64,000 bases of DNA from Raineyella sp034933565 (GTDB taxonomy: Bacteria; Actinomycetota; Actinomycetes; Propionibacteriales; Propionibacteriaceae): contig NZ_JAYFNG010000031.1 in the NCBI RefSeq assembly GCF_034933565.1, forward strand, positions 1 through 64,000, written 5' to 3'. A program made the translations under genes and the position numbers. The first letter of the stretch is position 1; each line of letters starts with the position of its first letter. This document shows, piece by piece, positions 44,384 to 51,740 of the stretch. The notes beneath the pieces are model-generated. The model worked only from the letters and a program-made list of their open reading frames with translations. It did no database searches and was not told the DNA's origin.

Positions 44384-46210
44384 GTGACCGAGCTCCGCGA
44401 GCAGACCCCCGACCGTCGAGGTGCCACCGATCCGGACTGGTGGCGCGGCGCCGTCGTCTACCAGGTCTACCCCCGTTCGTACGCGGACGGGGACGGCGAC
44501 GGCCAGGGCGATCTGGCCGGCATCCTCGCCCGGCTCGACCACCTGGTCACCCTCGGCGTGGACGCCCTGTGGATCTCGCCGTGGTACCCGTCGCCGCTGT
44601 ATGACGGCGGCTACGACGTGGCGGACTACTGCGACATCGACCCGCGCTACGGGACACTGGCCGAGGCCGACGAGCTGATCGCCCGGGCACACGACTGGGG
44701 CCTGCGGATCATCATCGACCTGGTGCCCAACCACTGCTCGATCGACCACCCGCTGTTCCGCGCCGCCCTCGCCGCCGGACCGGGCTCGGCCGAGCGGGAG
44801 CTCTTCATCTTCCGCGACGGCTCCGGCCCGGGCGGTGACCGGCCGCCGAACAACTGGCCGGCACACTTCGGCGGCCCGGCGTGGGAGCGGGTGGTCGGGC
44901 CGGACGGGGTCCCCGAGCAGTGGTACCTGCACCTGTTCACCCCCGAACAACCGGACTGGAACTGGACCCACCCGGCGGTGGCCGACCTGTTCGACGGCGT
45001 GCTGCGGTTCTGGTTCGACCGCGGCGTGGACGGCTTCCGGATCGACGTGGCCGACTCCTGCGCCAAGGACATGACGCTGCCCGATCTGCCCGCCGGCGCC
45101 GGCGACGGCGGCTACGGGGAGGGCAAGTACCCGGGCCACCCGTATTTCGACCGCCCGGAGCTGGAGGCGATCCACCGCCGCTGGCGGGCCGTGGCCGATG
45201 AGTACGCCGACACCCCGCAGGGGCCACGGGTCCTCGTCTCCGAGGCCTACCTCGGCCCCACCCGGCGGCTGGCGGCGTACACCACCGAGGGCCGGCTGCA
45301 CATGACCTTCAACTTCGACGCCCTGCTCACCGAGTGGTCGTACGCCTCGCAGCGGGCGATGATCGAGGCCACTCTCGCCGGCTACGACGCCGTGGGCGCC
45401 CCCGCCACCTGGGTGCTGGGCAACCACGACCAGCCCCGGGTGGCGTCCCGCTACGGCCGGGCCGTCACCGGCGCCCCGTTCAGCGCCGGGACAGGGCTGG
45501 GCCCGCGGGCGGCCAGGGGACAGACGGCCGGTGCGGACCTCGAACTGGGGCGGCGCCGGGCCCGCGCCGCCGCCCTGCTCGAACTGGCCCTGCCCGGCGG
45601 GGCCTACGTCTACCAGGGCGACGAGCTGGGCCTGGAGGAGGTGGACCTGCCGGTCGAGGTGCTGCAGGACCCGATCTGGAAGCGCTCCGGGCACACCGAG
45701 AAGGGCCGCGACGGCTGCCGGGTGCCGTTGCCGTGGTCCGGGGACCGGCCGCCGTACGGGTTCAGCCCGGCCGACGCGACCGCCGATCCGTGGCTGCCGC
45801 AACCCGACTGGGCGGACCGTACGGTCGCCGCGCAGGCCGCCGATCCCGGGTCGTTCCTCACCCTCTACCGGCACGCGCTGGCGATCCGGCATGACCATCC
45901 GGCGCTGGGCGCCGGCACGCTGCGCTGGGCCGATGACGTCCCGGACGGGGTGCTCGCCTTCGACCGCGAACCGGACTTCTCCTGCTGGGTCAACTTCGGC
46001 GACGAGCCGGTGACGCTGCCGGCCGGGGCGACGGTGCTGCTCACGTCGGAGCCGTCCCCCACCGGGAGCACGGTGGCAGGCCCCACCGGAAGCGCGGCAT
46101 CAGGCCCCACCGGGAGCACGGTGGCAGACCCCATCGGGAGCGAGCCGGCCGGCCCTGGCGGGACTATCCACGCGCTCGGCACCGACCACGCGGTGTGGTT
46201 CACCCGCTGA
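44384..46210 (+). CDS. GH13 family alpha-glucosidase / oligo-1,6-glucosidase-like
   Basis: 608 residues, (beta/alpha)8 amylase fold: WWRGAVVYQVYPRSYADGDGDGQGDLAGI, LVPNHCS, nucleophile in GFRIDVADS (Asp221), acid/base Glu287 in VSEAYL and GNHDQPR (Asp349). No signal peptide, so cytoplasmic, acting on oligosaccharides or trehalose/maltose derivatives. Near the C-terminus four 8-residue repeats (PTGSTVAG, PTGSAASG, PTGSTVAD, PIGSEPAG) come from a 24-bp DNA repeat (46055-46150). GTG start at 44384 with no strong ribosome site. Confidence 0.9.
   Translation: MTELREQTPDRRGATDPDWWRGAVVYQVYPRSYADGDGDGQGDLAGILARLDHLVTLGVDALWISPWYPSPLYDGGYDVADYCDIDPRYGTLAEADELIARAHDWGLRIIIDLVPNHCSIDHPLFRAALAAGPGSAERELFIFRDGSGPGGDRPPNNWPAHFGGPAWERVVGPDGVPEQWYLHLFTPEQPDWNWTHPAVADLFDGVLRFWFDRGVDGFRIDVADSCAKDMTLPDLPAGAGDGGYGEGKYPGHPYFDRPELEAIHRRWRAVADEYADTPQGPRVLVSEAYLGPTRRLAAYTTEGRLHMTFNFDALLTEWSYASQRAMIEATLAGYDAVGAPATWVLGNHDQPRVASRYGRAVTGAPFSAGTGLGPRAARGQTAGADLELGRRRARAAALLELALPGGAYVYQGDELGLEEVDLPVEVLQDPIWKRSGHTEKGRDGCRVPLPWSGDRPPYGFSPADATADPWLPQPDWADRTVAAQAADPGSFLTLYRHALAIRHDHPALGAGTLRWADDVPDGVLAFDREPDFSCWVNFGDEPVTLPAGATVLLTSEPSPTGSTVAGPTGSAASGPTGSTVADPIGSEPAGPGGTIHALGTDHAVWFTR
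46055..46150 (+). repeat. In-frame 24-bp repeat inside the GH13 gene
   Basis: Four units at 46055-46078, 46079-46102, 46103-46126 and 46127-46150, core GGCCCCACCGGGAGCACGG. The unit is a multiple of 3, so the frame is kept and the product gains an 8-residue Pro/Gly/Ser/Thr linker between the C-terminal strands. Confidence 0.85.
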
Positions 46211-46312
46211 GGCAGCCCGGTCCCTCCTGCCCCGGGCGGTCCTGCCCCGGTGATTCGGTCCGACGGCGCCGGCTCACCCTGAGCCCTCCGGGCCGTCCGG
46301 GCGCCGGGAGGC

Positions 46313-47188
46313 TCAGTCCCCGTACGGTCCGCCGGCGGTCATGGTGATCGGGCGCAGCGCGGCCCGGACGGTGTCGGAGATCCGCCGCGGCCGGCCCTGC
46401 CCGTCGGCACAGACCAGCACCACGCGGCCGGCGGCGTGCAGCACATCGAGGCGCGGGTCGCGGATCTGCACCTCGAGGCTCATCGACGAGGAGCCGAGGT
46501 GCAGCACCACCAGTTCGGCCAGGTACGGCTCGATCCGGTACGGCATCTCGGTGCGGTACTCGATCTGCTGGGCCGCGACGAGCCAGCTGATGTCCGCACC
46601 GGGCCGTCCCCAGCCATCGCGTCCGCGTGCCTCCTCGAGGACAGCGATCCTGGCCTCCTGCAGGAAGGTGAGGATCGCGACGTTGTTGATGTGTCCGCAG
46701 GCGTCGACCTCCGACCAGCGGACGCGCACCGGGTACTCGACCCCGGAGCCGCGGTCCCACGGGACCTGCGGCAGGTCGCGGAAGGTGATCTGCGGCCCGG
46801 ACCAGTCGTCCAGCCAGGCCCGTTCCGCCGCGGTGAGCCGCCGGACCCGGTGGGCCGTGACGTCGTAGGGCGCGCAGTCCGTGGTCGCCCGGGCCACCAG
46901 GGTGTCGCCCTGGCTGACCTCGTACGCCACGGTGAACCGCGCCCCGCCGACCCGGGACACCCACAGCCGGATGATGATGCTGTCGCCGCCGAAGTACGCC
47001 GGGGAGACGTACTCGACCTGCTGGGCCACCACGGTGATGCCGTGGTTCAGCAGCTCCGGGTGCGGCCCGTCGAGGATCCAGTCGACCCGGGCCTCCTGGA
47101 GATAGTCCACGTAGACCACGTTGTTGACGTGCCGCTGGGCATCCTGATCGGCCCAGCGGACGCGGGCCTGGTAGATGTACTGGGTCAC
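46313..47188 (-). CDS. Acyl-CoA thioesterase, two hotdog domains (copy A)
   Basis: 291 residues with two 4HBT-type hotdog modules: VRWADQDAQRHVNNVVYVDYLQEARVDW and VRWSEVDACGHINNVAILTFLQEARIAV, each with the Asp/His/Asn signature of YbgC/FadM-like thioesterases. Probably hydrolyses acyl-CoA. GTG start with AGGAG 5 nt upstream, 12 bp after copy B. Residues 125-145 (HRVRRLTAAERAWLDDW) form the linker. Confidence 0.88.
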   Translation of the reverse strand: MTQYIYQARVRWADQDAQRHVNNVVYVDYLQEARVDWILDGPHPELLNHGITVVAQQVEYVSPAYFGGDSIIIRLWVSRVGGARFTVAYEVSQGDTLVARATTDCAPYDVTAHRVRRLTAAERAWLDDWSGPQITFRDLPQVPWDRGSGVEYPVRVRWSEVDACGHINNVAILTFLQEARIAVLEEARGRDGWGRPGADISWLVAAQQIEYRTEMPYRIEPYLAELVVLHLGSSSMSLEVQIRDPRLDVLHAAGRVVLVCADGQGRPRRISDTVRAALRPITMTAGGPYGD

Positions 47189-47200
47189 CGCCGCTCCTGG

Positions 47201-48064
47201 TCAGACGGTCAGGGTCAGCGGACGCAGTCGTTCACGCAGGATGTCCGGCAGCGGCACAGGTGTGCCGTGCGGGTCGGCGTGCACCAGGACGAGGTGGCCG
47301 ACCGCGTACGTCACGTCCACATGTGGGTCGTGGATCCGCATCTCGAAGGTGACCGAGGTGGAGCCGACACGCAGGATGACGACCTCGGCGAGGTAGGGCT
47401 CGATCTGGTACAGCATCGGCGCCCGGTATGTCATGTCCTGGGCGGCGACGACCCAGGTGTGCGGGTCACCGGGGCGACCCCACGGCAGGTCGCGGCGCGG
47501 CTCCGCCATCATCGCGATGGTGGACTCCTGCAGATAGGTCAGGTAACTGACGTTGTTGACGTGGTCGTACGGGTCGAGCTCGGACCAGCGCACCCGCAGC
47601 GGGTGCTCGTAGCCGAAGCCCGACACCCACTCGACGGCGGGCCGCGGCAGCGGCCGGAAGTCCATCGGCGCCCCGAGGAAGCCCTGCAGCCAGGCCCGTT
47701 CCTCGGCGCTCAGCCGGCGCAGCCGGTGCCCGTCGACGTCGTAGGTCGCCATCATCGTCTTGGCCCGGGCGACGTGCGTCTCGCCCTGGTAGATGTCGTA
47801 GGCCACCCCGAACCGGGCACCGCCCAGGTCGGTCACCCACAGCCTGATGATGATCGGGTCGGGGCAGAACAGCGACTGGGCCAGGTACTCGATGTGGTGG
47901 GAGACGACGAGCACGCCGTCGCCGAGCATGTGCGCCTGCGGTCCGCCGAGGATCCAGTCGACGCGCGCCTCCTGCATGTAGTCCAGGTAGGCGACGTTGT
48001 TCACGTGGCCCTGCGGGTCCTGGTCCGCCCACCGCACCCGCGCCCGATAGACGTACGGCGTCAC
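47201..48064 (-). CDS. Acyl-CoA thioesterase, two hotdog domains (copy B)
   Basis: 287 residues, clear paralogue of copy A: VRWADQDPQGHVNNVAYLDYMQEARVDW and VRWSELDPYDHVNNVSYLTYLQESTIAM. Differences cluster in the residues before the second helix and in the acyl-pocket region, hinting at different chain-length preference. The GTG at 48064 starts one base after the ligase stop (48066), so it is co-transcribed with the ligase. Confidence 0.88.
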   Translation of the reverse strand: MTPYVYRARVRWADQDPQGHVNNVAYLDYMQEARVDWILGGPQAHMLGDGVLVVSHHIEYLAQSLFCPDPIIIRLWVTDLGGARFGVAYDIYQGETHVARAKTMMATYDVDGHRLRRLSAEERAWLQGFLGAPMDFRPLPRPAVEWVSGFGYEHPLRVRWSELDPYDHVNNVSYLTYLQESTIAMMAEPRRDLPWGRPGDPHTWVVAAQDMTYRAPMLYQIEPYLAEVVILRVGSTSVTFEMRIHDPHVDVTYAVGHLVLVHADPHGTPVPLPDILRERLRPLTLTV

Positions 48065-48065
48065 G

Positions 48066-49937
48066 TCAGTCCTCGGGGTCGTACAGCTTGTCGAGCTTGT
48101 CGGCGAAGGCCCGCGCCACCGCGGAGCGCCGGACCTTCAGGCTCGGCGTCACCTCCCCACCGGCGACGGACAGCTCACGGTCGAGGATCTCGTAGCGCTT
48201 CACCGTCTCCCACCGCTCCAGGCGGGCGTTCGCCTTGGCCATGTAGTGGTCGATCATGCCGCGCACGTCGGGGTTCTGGGTGAGCTCGGCGTACGACAGC
48301 CCGTCCAGGTTGTGCCGCCCGGCCCACTTCAGGATGGCCTCCTCGTCGAGGGTGATCAGCGCCGAGATGTACTTGCGCCCCTCGCCCTGGACGAACACCT
48401 GGGAGACGTACGGGTTGTTGTTGACGATCGCGCCCTCGACCTTCTGCGGGGCGACGTACTTGCCGCCGGAGGTCTTGATCAGATCCTTCTTGCGGTCGGT
48501 GATCCGCAGCCGGCCGCGCTCGTCGAGCTCACCGATGTCGCCGGTGGCGAACCAGCCGTCGGCGGTGTACGCGGCGGCGGTCTCCTCGGGCAGGTTGTGG
48601 TAGCCGATGGCCAGCGCGGGGCTCTTGACGAGGATCTCGCCGTCGTCGGCGATCCGCACCTCGTTGCCCGGGATCGGCGCGCCGACGGTGCCGAGGTCGG
48701 GGTCGGCCGGGATGTCGAGGAACGTGATGGCCGCGGTCTCGGTCATCCCGTAGCCCTCGACCAGCGGGATGCCGGCGGCCCAGAACCAGTCCTGCACCTG
48801 CGGGTTGAGCTTGGCCGAGCCGGACACGAACCAGCGCACCCGCCCACCCATCGTGGCGTGCAGCTTGGAGAAGACGAGCCGGTCGGCGATCGCGTAGCGG
48901 ATCGCCAACGAGCGGGGCAAGGGCCGGCGGGTGGTGAGGTACGGCAGGGACCGCTGCCCGACGGAGAACGCCCAGCGGGGGATGCGCGAGATGAAACCGC
49001 GGTTCTTCAGGATCACCGCGTTGCGGACCTTCTCGAAGATCCGCGGGGCGCCGGCCATCAGCGTCGGGCGCACCTGGCCGAGGCCCTCGACGATCCGGGA
49101 GATGTCCCCCTCCACCGCATGGACCAGGCCGCTGGCCAGCTGGATGGCGATCAGGCACTTGCCGAACACGTGGGACAGCGGCAGCCACAGGAAGTGGATC
49201 TCGTCGGGCTCGAGGACTCCCATGTCCTGGCCGACCCGGTAACCCTCGTGCGTCCAGGACCGGTGGGAGAGGCGTACGCCCTTCGGCCGGCCGGTGGTGC
49301 CGGAGGTGTAGATCAGCGTCGACAGGGTGTCGGCGCCGGTCGCGGCGATGGCGGCGTCCACGCAGCCCGGGTGGTCGGCGAGCCACGCGGCGCCGAGTGC
49401 CCGGAAGGCCTGCCAGGAGATGACCTTGCCGCCGGTGTCGAGGTCCGCCACGTCCTCCGGATCGAGGACGACGACCTTCACCACCGCGTCGAGGGTGTCC
49501 CGGTGCAGCCGGATCTTGTCGACCTGTTCGGCATTCTCGGCGAAGATGATCCGCGACCCGGAGTCCCCGAGGATGTGCGCCACGTCCTGGTCGTGGGTGT
49601 TGGGGTAGACGGTGGTGGTGGCGCCGCCCGCGCACATGATGGCAAGGTCGATCAGGATCCACTCGATCCGCGTGCCGGACGCGATCGCGACCCGGTCCTC
49701 GAGCTTCAGTCCGAGGGCGAGCAGGCCAGCGGCCAGCTCGAAGACGCGGTCGTGCGTCTCGTTCCAGCTCATCGTGGTCCAGGCGTCGTCGGCGCCACGG
49801 TAGAGGTACGCCGGGCGGGCCCCGAACTCCTCGACCGCCGACAGGAACATCCCGCCCACCGAGTCCTCGCGACGGGCACGGAAGGCCGCGGACGGTGGGG
49901 TCAGCTGCTCGAGCACGGAGTCAGCGAGGTCGGACAT
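48066..49937 (-). CDS. Long-chain acyl-CoA synthetase (AMP-forming)
   Basis: 623 residues, FadD15/FACS type: AMP motif LIYTSGTTGRPKG, GYGMTETAAITFLD, WFATGDIGELDERGRLRITDRKKDLIKTSGGKYVAPQ and a C-terminal KLDKLYDPED. Activates fatty acids to acyl-CoA. The ATG at 49937 has AAGGAGAG upstream. With the two thioesterases it forms an operon that both makes and breaks acyl-CoA. Confidence 0.93.
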   Translation of the reverse strand: MSDLADSVLEQLTPPSAAFRARREDSVGGMFLSAVEEFGARPAYLYRGADDAWTTMSWNETHDRVFELAAGLLALGLKLEDRVAIASGTRIEWILIDLAIMCAGGATTTVYPNTHDQDVAHILGDSGSRIIFAENAEQVDKIRLHRDTLDAVVKVVVLDPEDVADLDTGGKVISWQAFRALGAAWLADHPGCVDAAIAATGADTLSTLIYTSGTTGRPKGVRLSHRSWTHEGYRVGQDMGVLEPDEIHFLWLPLSHVFGKCLIAIQLASGLVHAVEGDISRIVEGLGQVRPTLMAGAPRIFEKVRNAVILKNRGFISRIPRWAFSVGQRSLPYLTTRRPLPRSLAIRYAIADRLVFSKLHATMGGRVRWFVSGSAKLNPQVQDWFWAAGIPLVEGYGMTETAAITFLDIPADPDLGTVGAPIPGNEVRIADDGEILVKSPALAIGYHNLPEETAAAYTADGWFATGDIGELDERGRLRITDRKKDLIKTSGGKYVAPQKVEGAIVNNNPYVSQVFVQGEGRKYISALITLDEEAILKWAGRHNLDGLSYAELTQNPDVRGMIDHYMAKANARLERWETVKRYEILDRELSVAGGEVTPSLKVRRSAVARAFADKLDKLYDPED

Positions 49938-50284
49938 CTCTCTCCTTGACGGTGGACGCAACGGGCCGGGACCGGACCGCGGGGAGCGCCGGGCGGACCG
50001 GCACACGGGGACCGGCCCGGGCGACACTGACCGGACAGGCAGTGGCAGCGTATAACGTCCGATCGTGCGCCCGGGCCGGAGCAGCCCGGTCCGTCACCCG
50101 GTCGCACCCCGATTGTGGGGGTGCGACAAGACCGACCACGGTCGTCTTGGAGAGATCCGCGACCCGTACACAGAGACCCGCGGCCCGTGCAGAGACCGGC
50201 TCGTGCGCAGAGACCTGCGGCCCGTTCGGGCATTCACACGGAGCCGAGTCCTGATCCCCGGTCCCGGACCGGCCGGGTCAGCCG
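49938..50284. other. 347-bp intergenic region: hairpin and 18-19-bp repeat
   Basis: Between yceI and the acyl-CoA ligase (both minus strand). Perfect 10-bp stem GTCGCACCCC (50101-50110) with GGGGTGCGAC (50118-50127), a possible terminator of yceI. Three units at 50171-50189, 50190-50207 and 50208-50225 (CAGAGACCCGCGGCCCGTG type). No gene seen. Confidence 0.6.
50101..50127 (-). terminator. Hairpin between yceI and the ligase gene
   Basis: Perfect 10-bp stem with a 7-nt loop (GATTGTG). It is 158 bp past the yceI stop and 164 bp before the ligase start; no T-tract. Confidence 0.5.
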
Positions 50285-50824
50285 TCAGCGGTTGAGGGTC
50301 GCCTCCAGGCTCACGGTGATGGTGACCTTGTCGCCGAGCATGACCGCGTCGCCCTGCAGCGGGACGTTGAACTCGATGCCGAAGTCCTTCTTGTTGATCA
50401 CGGCGGTGCCCTCGGCACCCATCCGGAACAGGCCGAAGGGGTCGGGGTCGACGGCACCGTTGAAGGTGGCGTCGAACGAGACCGGCTTGGTGACGCCCTT
50501 GATGGTCAGGTCGCCGTTGATCGTGTAGTCCTCGCCGTCGCCCGCCACGGAGGTCGAGGTGAAGCTGAAGGTCGGGTGCTCGTCGGCGCCGAGGATCTCC
50601 GAGGTGCGGATGTGCTCGTCACGCTGGGCCTGGTTGGTGTTGATCGAGGCGACGGCGACCTCGGCCTTGACGGTGGCGTCCTTCGGGTCGGACGAGCCGG
50701 TGACGATCGTCCCGCTGACCTCACCGAAGTTGCCGCGCACCTTGCTCATCATGTGGCGGATGGTGAACGCCACCTCGGAGTGGGCGGGATCGATGGTCCA
50801 GGTGCCGGGAACGAGTGCAGTCAT
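50285..50824 (-). CDS. YceI family protein (lipocalin-like, isoprenoid-binding fold)
   Basis: 179 residues without a signal peptide, so cytoplasmic unlike E. coli YceI. PGTWTIDPAHSEVAFTIRHMMSKVRGNF, the VAGDGEDYTINGDLTIKGVTKPVSFD block and KDFGIEFN match the family. It binds a long isoprenoid or amide in known members. The ATG at 50824 has AAGGAA upstream. Divergent from marR with a shared operator-like motif. Confidence 0.9.
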   Translation of the reverse strand: MTALVPGTWTIDPAHSEVAFTIRHMMSKVRGNFGEVSGTIVTGSSDPKDATVKAEVAVASINTNQAQRDEHIRTSEILGADEHPTFSFTSTSVAGDGEDYTINGDLTIKGVTKPVSFDATFNGAVDPDPFGLFRMGAEGTAVINKKDFGIEFNVPLQGDAVMLGDKVTITVSLEATLNR

Positions 50825-50991
50825 GAGCGATTCCTTACGCGATGAGTGGGCCGCCTGACGGAGGCAGGCCGTTGGAGAAGCAGGGTGCGGAGGCCGTGGC
50901 ACAGGCCCGGCCCCGCCGTTGCCGGCCCGCAGGCGTCAGGGGGATCCGCCGCCTGCGGACCGTCAACATCGGCAACAGTACGCGTCGATTA

Positions 50992-51003
50992 TTGAATGAT
51001 CAA
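50992..51003. promoter_or_regulatory. Predicted MarR operator 1
   Basis: TTGAATGATCAA, 168 bp before yceI, in an AT-rich patch. Inferred from its match to operator 2. Confidence 0.55.
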
Positions 51004-51137
51004 CATCATTCCATTGTGGCGCTCGTCACATCAGCCATCGTGCCCGAACATGCTTCGGTCGGTTCGAGCCGCTCCCAGCCGCACCCACGTGACGATTCCC
51101 ACACCCGATCGGGGGGCCGGACAGGTGGTGGCAACTA

Positions 51138-51149
51138 TTGAAGAGTCAA
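51138..51149. promoter_or_regulatory. Predicted MarR operator 2
   Basis: TTGAAGAGTCAA, 22 bp before the marR start; binding here would block marR expression (autoregulation). Confidence 0.55.
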
Positions 51150-51170
51150 CGTGTCGAGTACCATGGCTCC

Positions 51171-51668
51171 ATGCCCGCAGCACTGAAGACCGCCTGTCCG
51201 CCGCGGTGGTTGGACGAACACCAGCAGCAGATCTGGCGCACCTACCTGCGGGGCGTCCACCAGCTCGACGAGTACCTCGACCGGGCCCTGCGACCCTTCG
51301 ACCTGTCCCTGGCCGAGTACGAGATCCTGGTCTCACTCTCGGAGGCCGAGGAGCGCCGGATGCGGATGTCCGAGCTCGCCGAGGCGGTGCACCAGTCCCG
51401 CTCCCGCCTGACCCACACCGTCAGTCGGATGGAGAAGGCCGAGCTGATCGAGCGGCTGGCCTGCCCGAACGACCGCCGCGGCGTGTGGGCCCGACTCACC
51501 TCCACCGGGTACGACCTGCTGGTCGAGGCCGCGCCGTGCCACGTGGAATCGGTCCGCCGCGCCCTGGTCGACGCGACCACCCCGGAGGACTTCGAGGCGC
51601 TGGGCCGGGTCTTCGCCGCCGTCCTGGCCGTGCCGGACATCGCGCCGGGACGCGTCAAGCAGATCTGA
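51171..51668 (+). CDS. MarR-family transcriptional regulator
   Basis: 165 residues, winged helix: LSLAEYEILVSLSEAEERRMRMSELAEAVHQSRSRLTHTVSRMEKAELIERLACPNDRRG. The ATG at 51171 is the natural family start. Divergent from yceI, so it likely regulates yceI and itself. A single Cys pair region (ACPPRW near the N-terminus, APCHV later) leaves redox sensing possible but unproven. Confidence 0.9.
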   Translation: MPAALKTACPPRWLDEHQQQIWRTYLRGVHQLDEYLDRALRPFDLSLAEYEILVSLSEAEERRMRMSELAEAVHQSRSRLTHTVSRMEKAELIERLACPNDRRGVWARLTSTGYDLLVEAAPCHVESVRRALVDATTPEDFEALGRVFAAVLAVPDIAPGRVKQI

Positions 51669-51740
51669 CCCCACGCCGCAGGGCTGACCGGCCATCGGGG
51701 CACCAGATCGACCGATGGCTCCGTGCGGCAAGATGGCCCC

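Larger units (their letters stand above)
50825..51170. promoter_or_regulatory. yceI-marR divergent control region
   Basis: 346 bp. Two similar 17-bp stretches, TATTGAATGATCAAC (around 50991-51005) and TATTGAAGAGTCAAC (around 51136-51150), each contain TTGAnnnnTCAA. The first also lies in the perfect inverted repeat GAATGAT-CAAC-ATCATTC (50994-51011). No gene seen. Confidence 0.6.
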
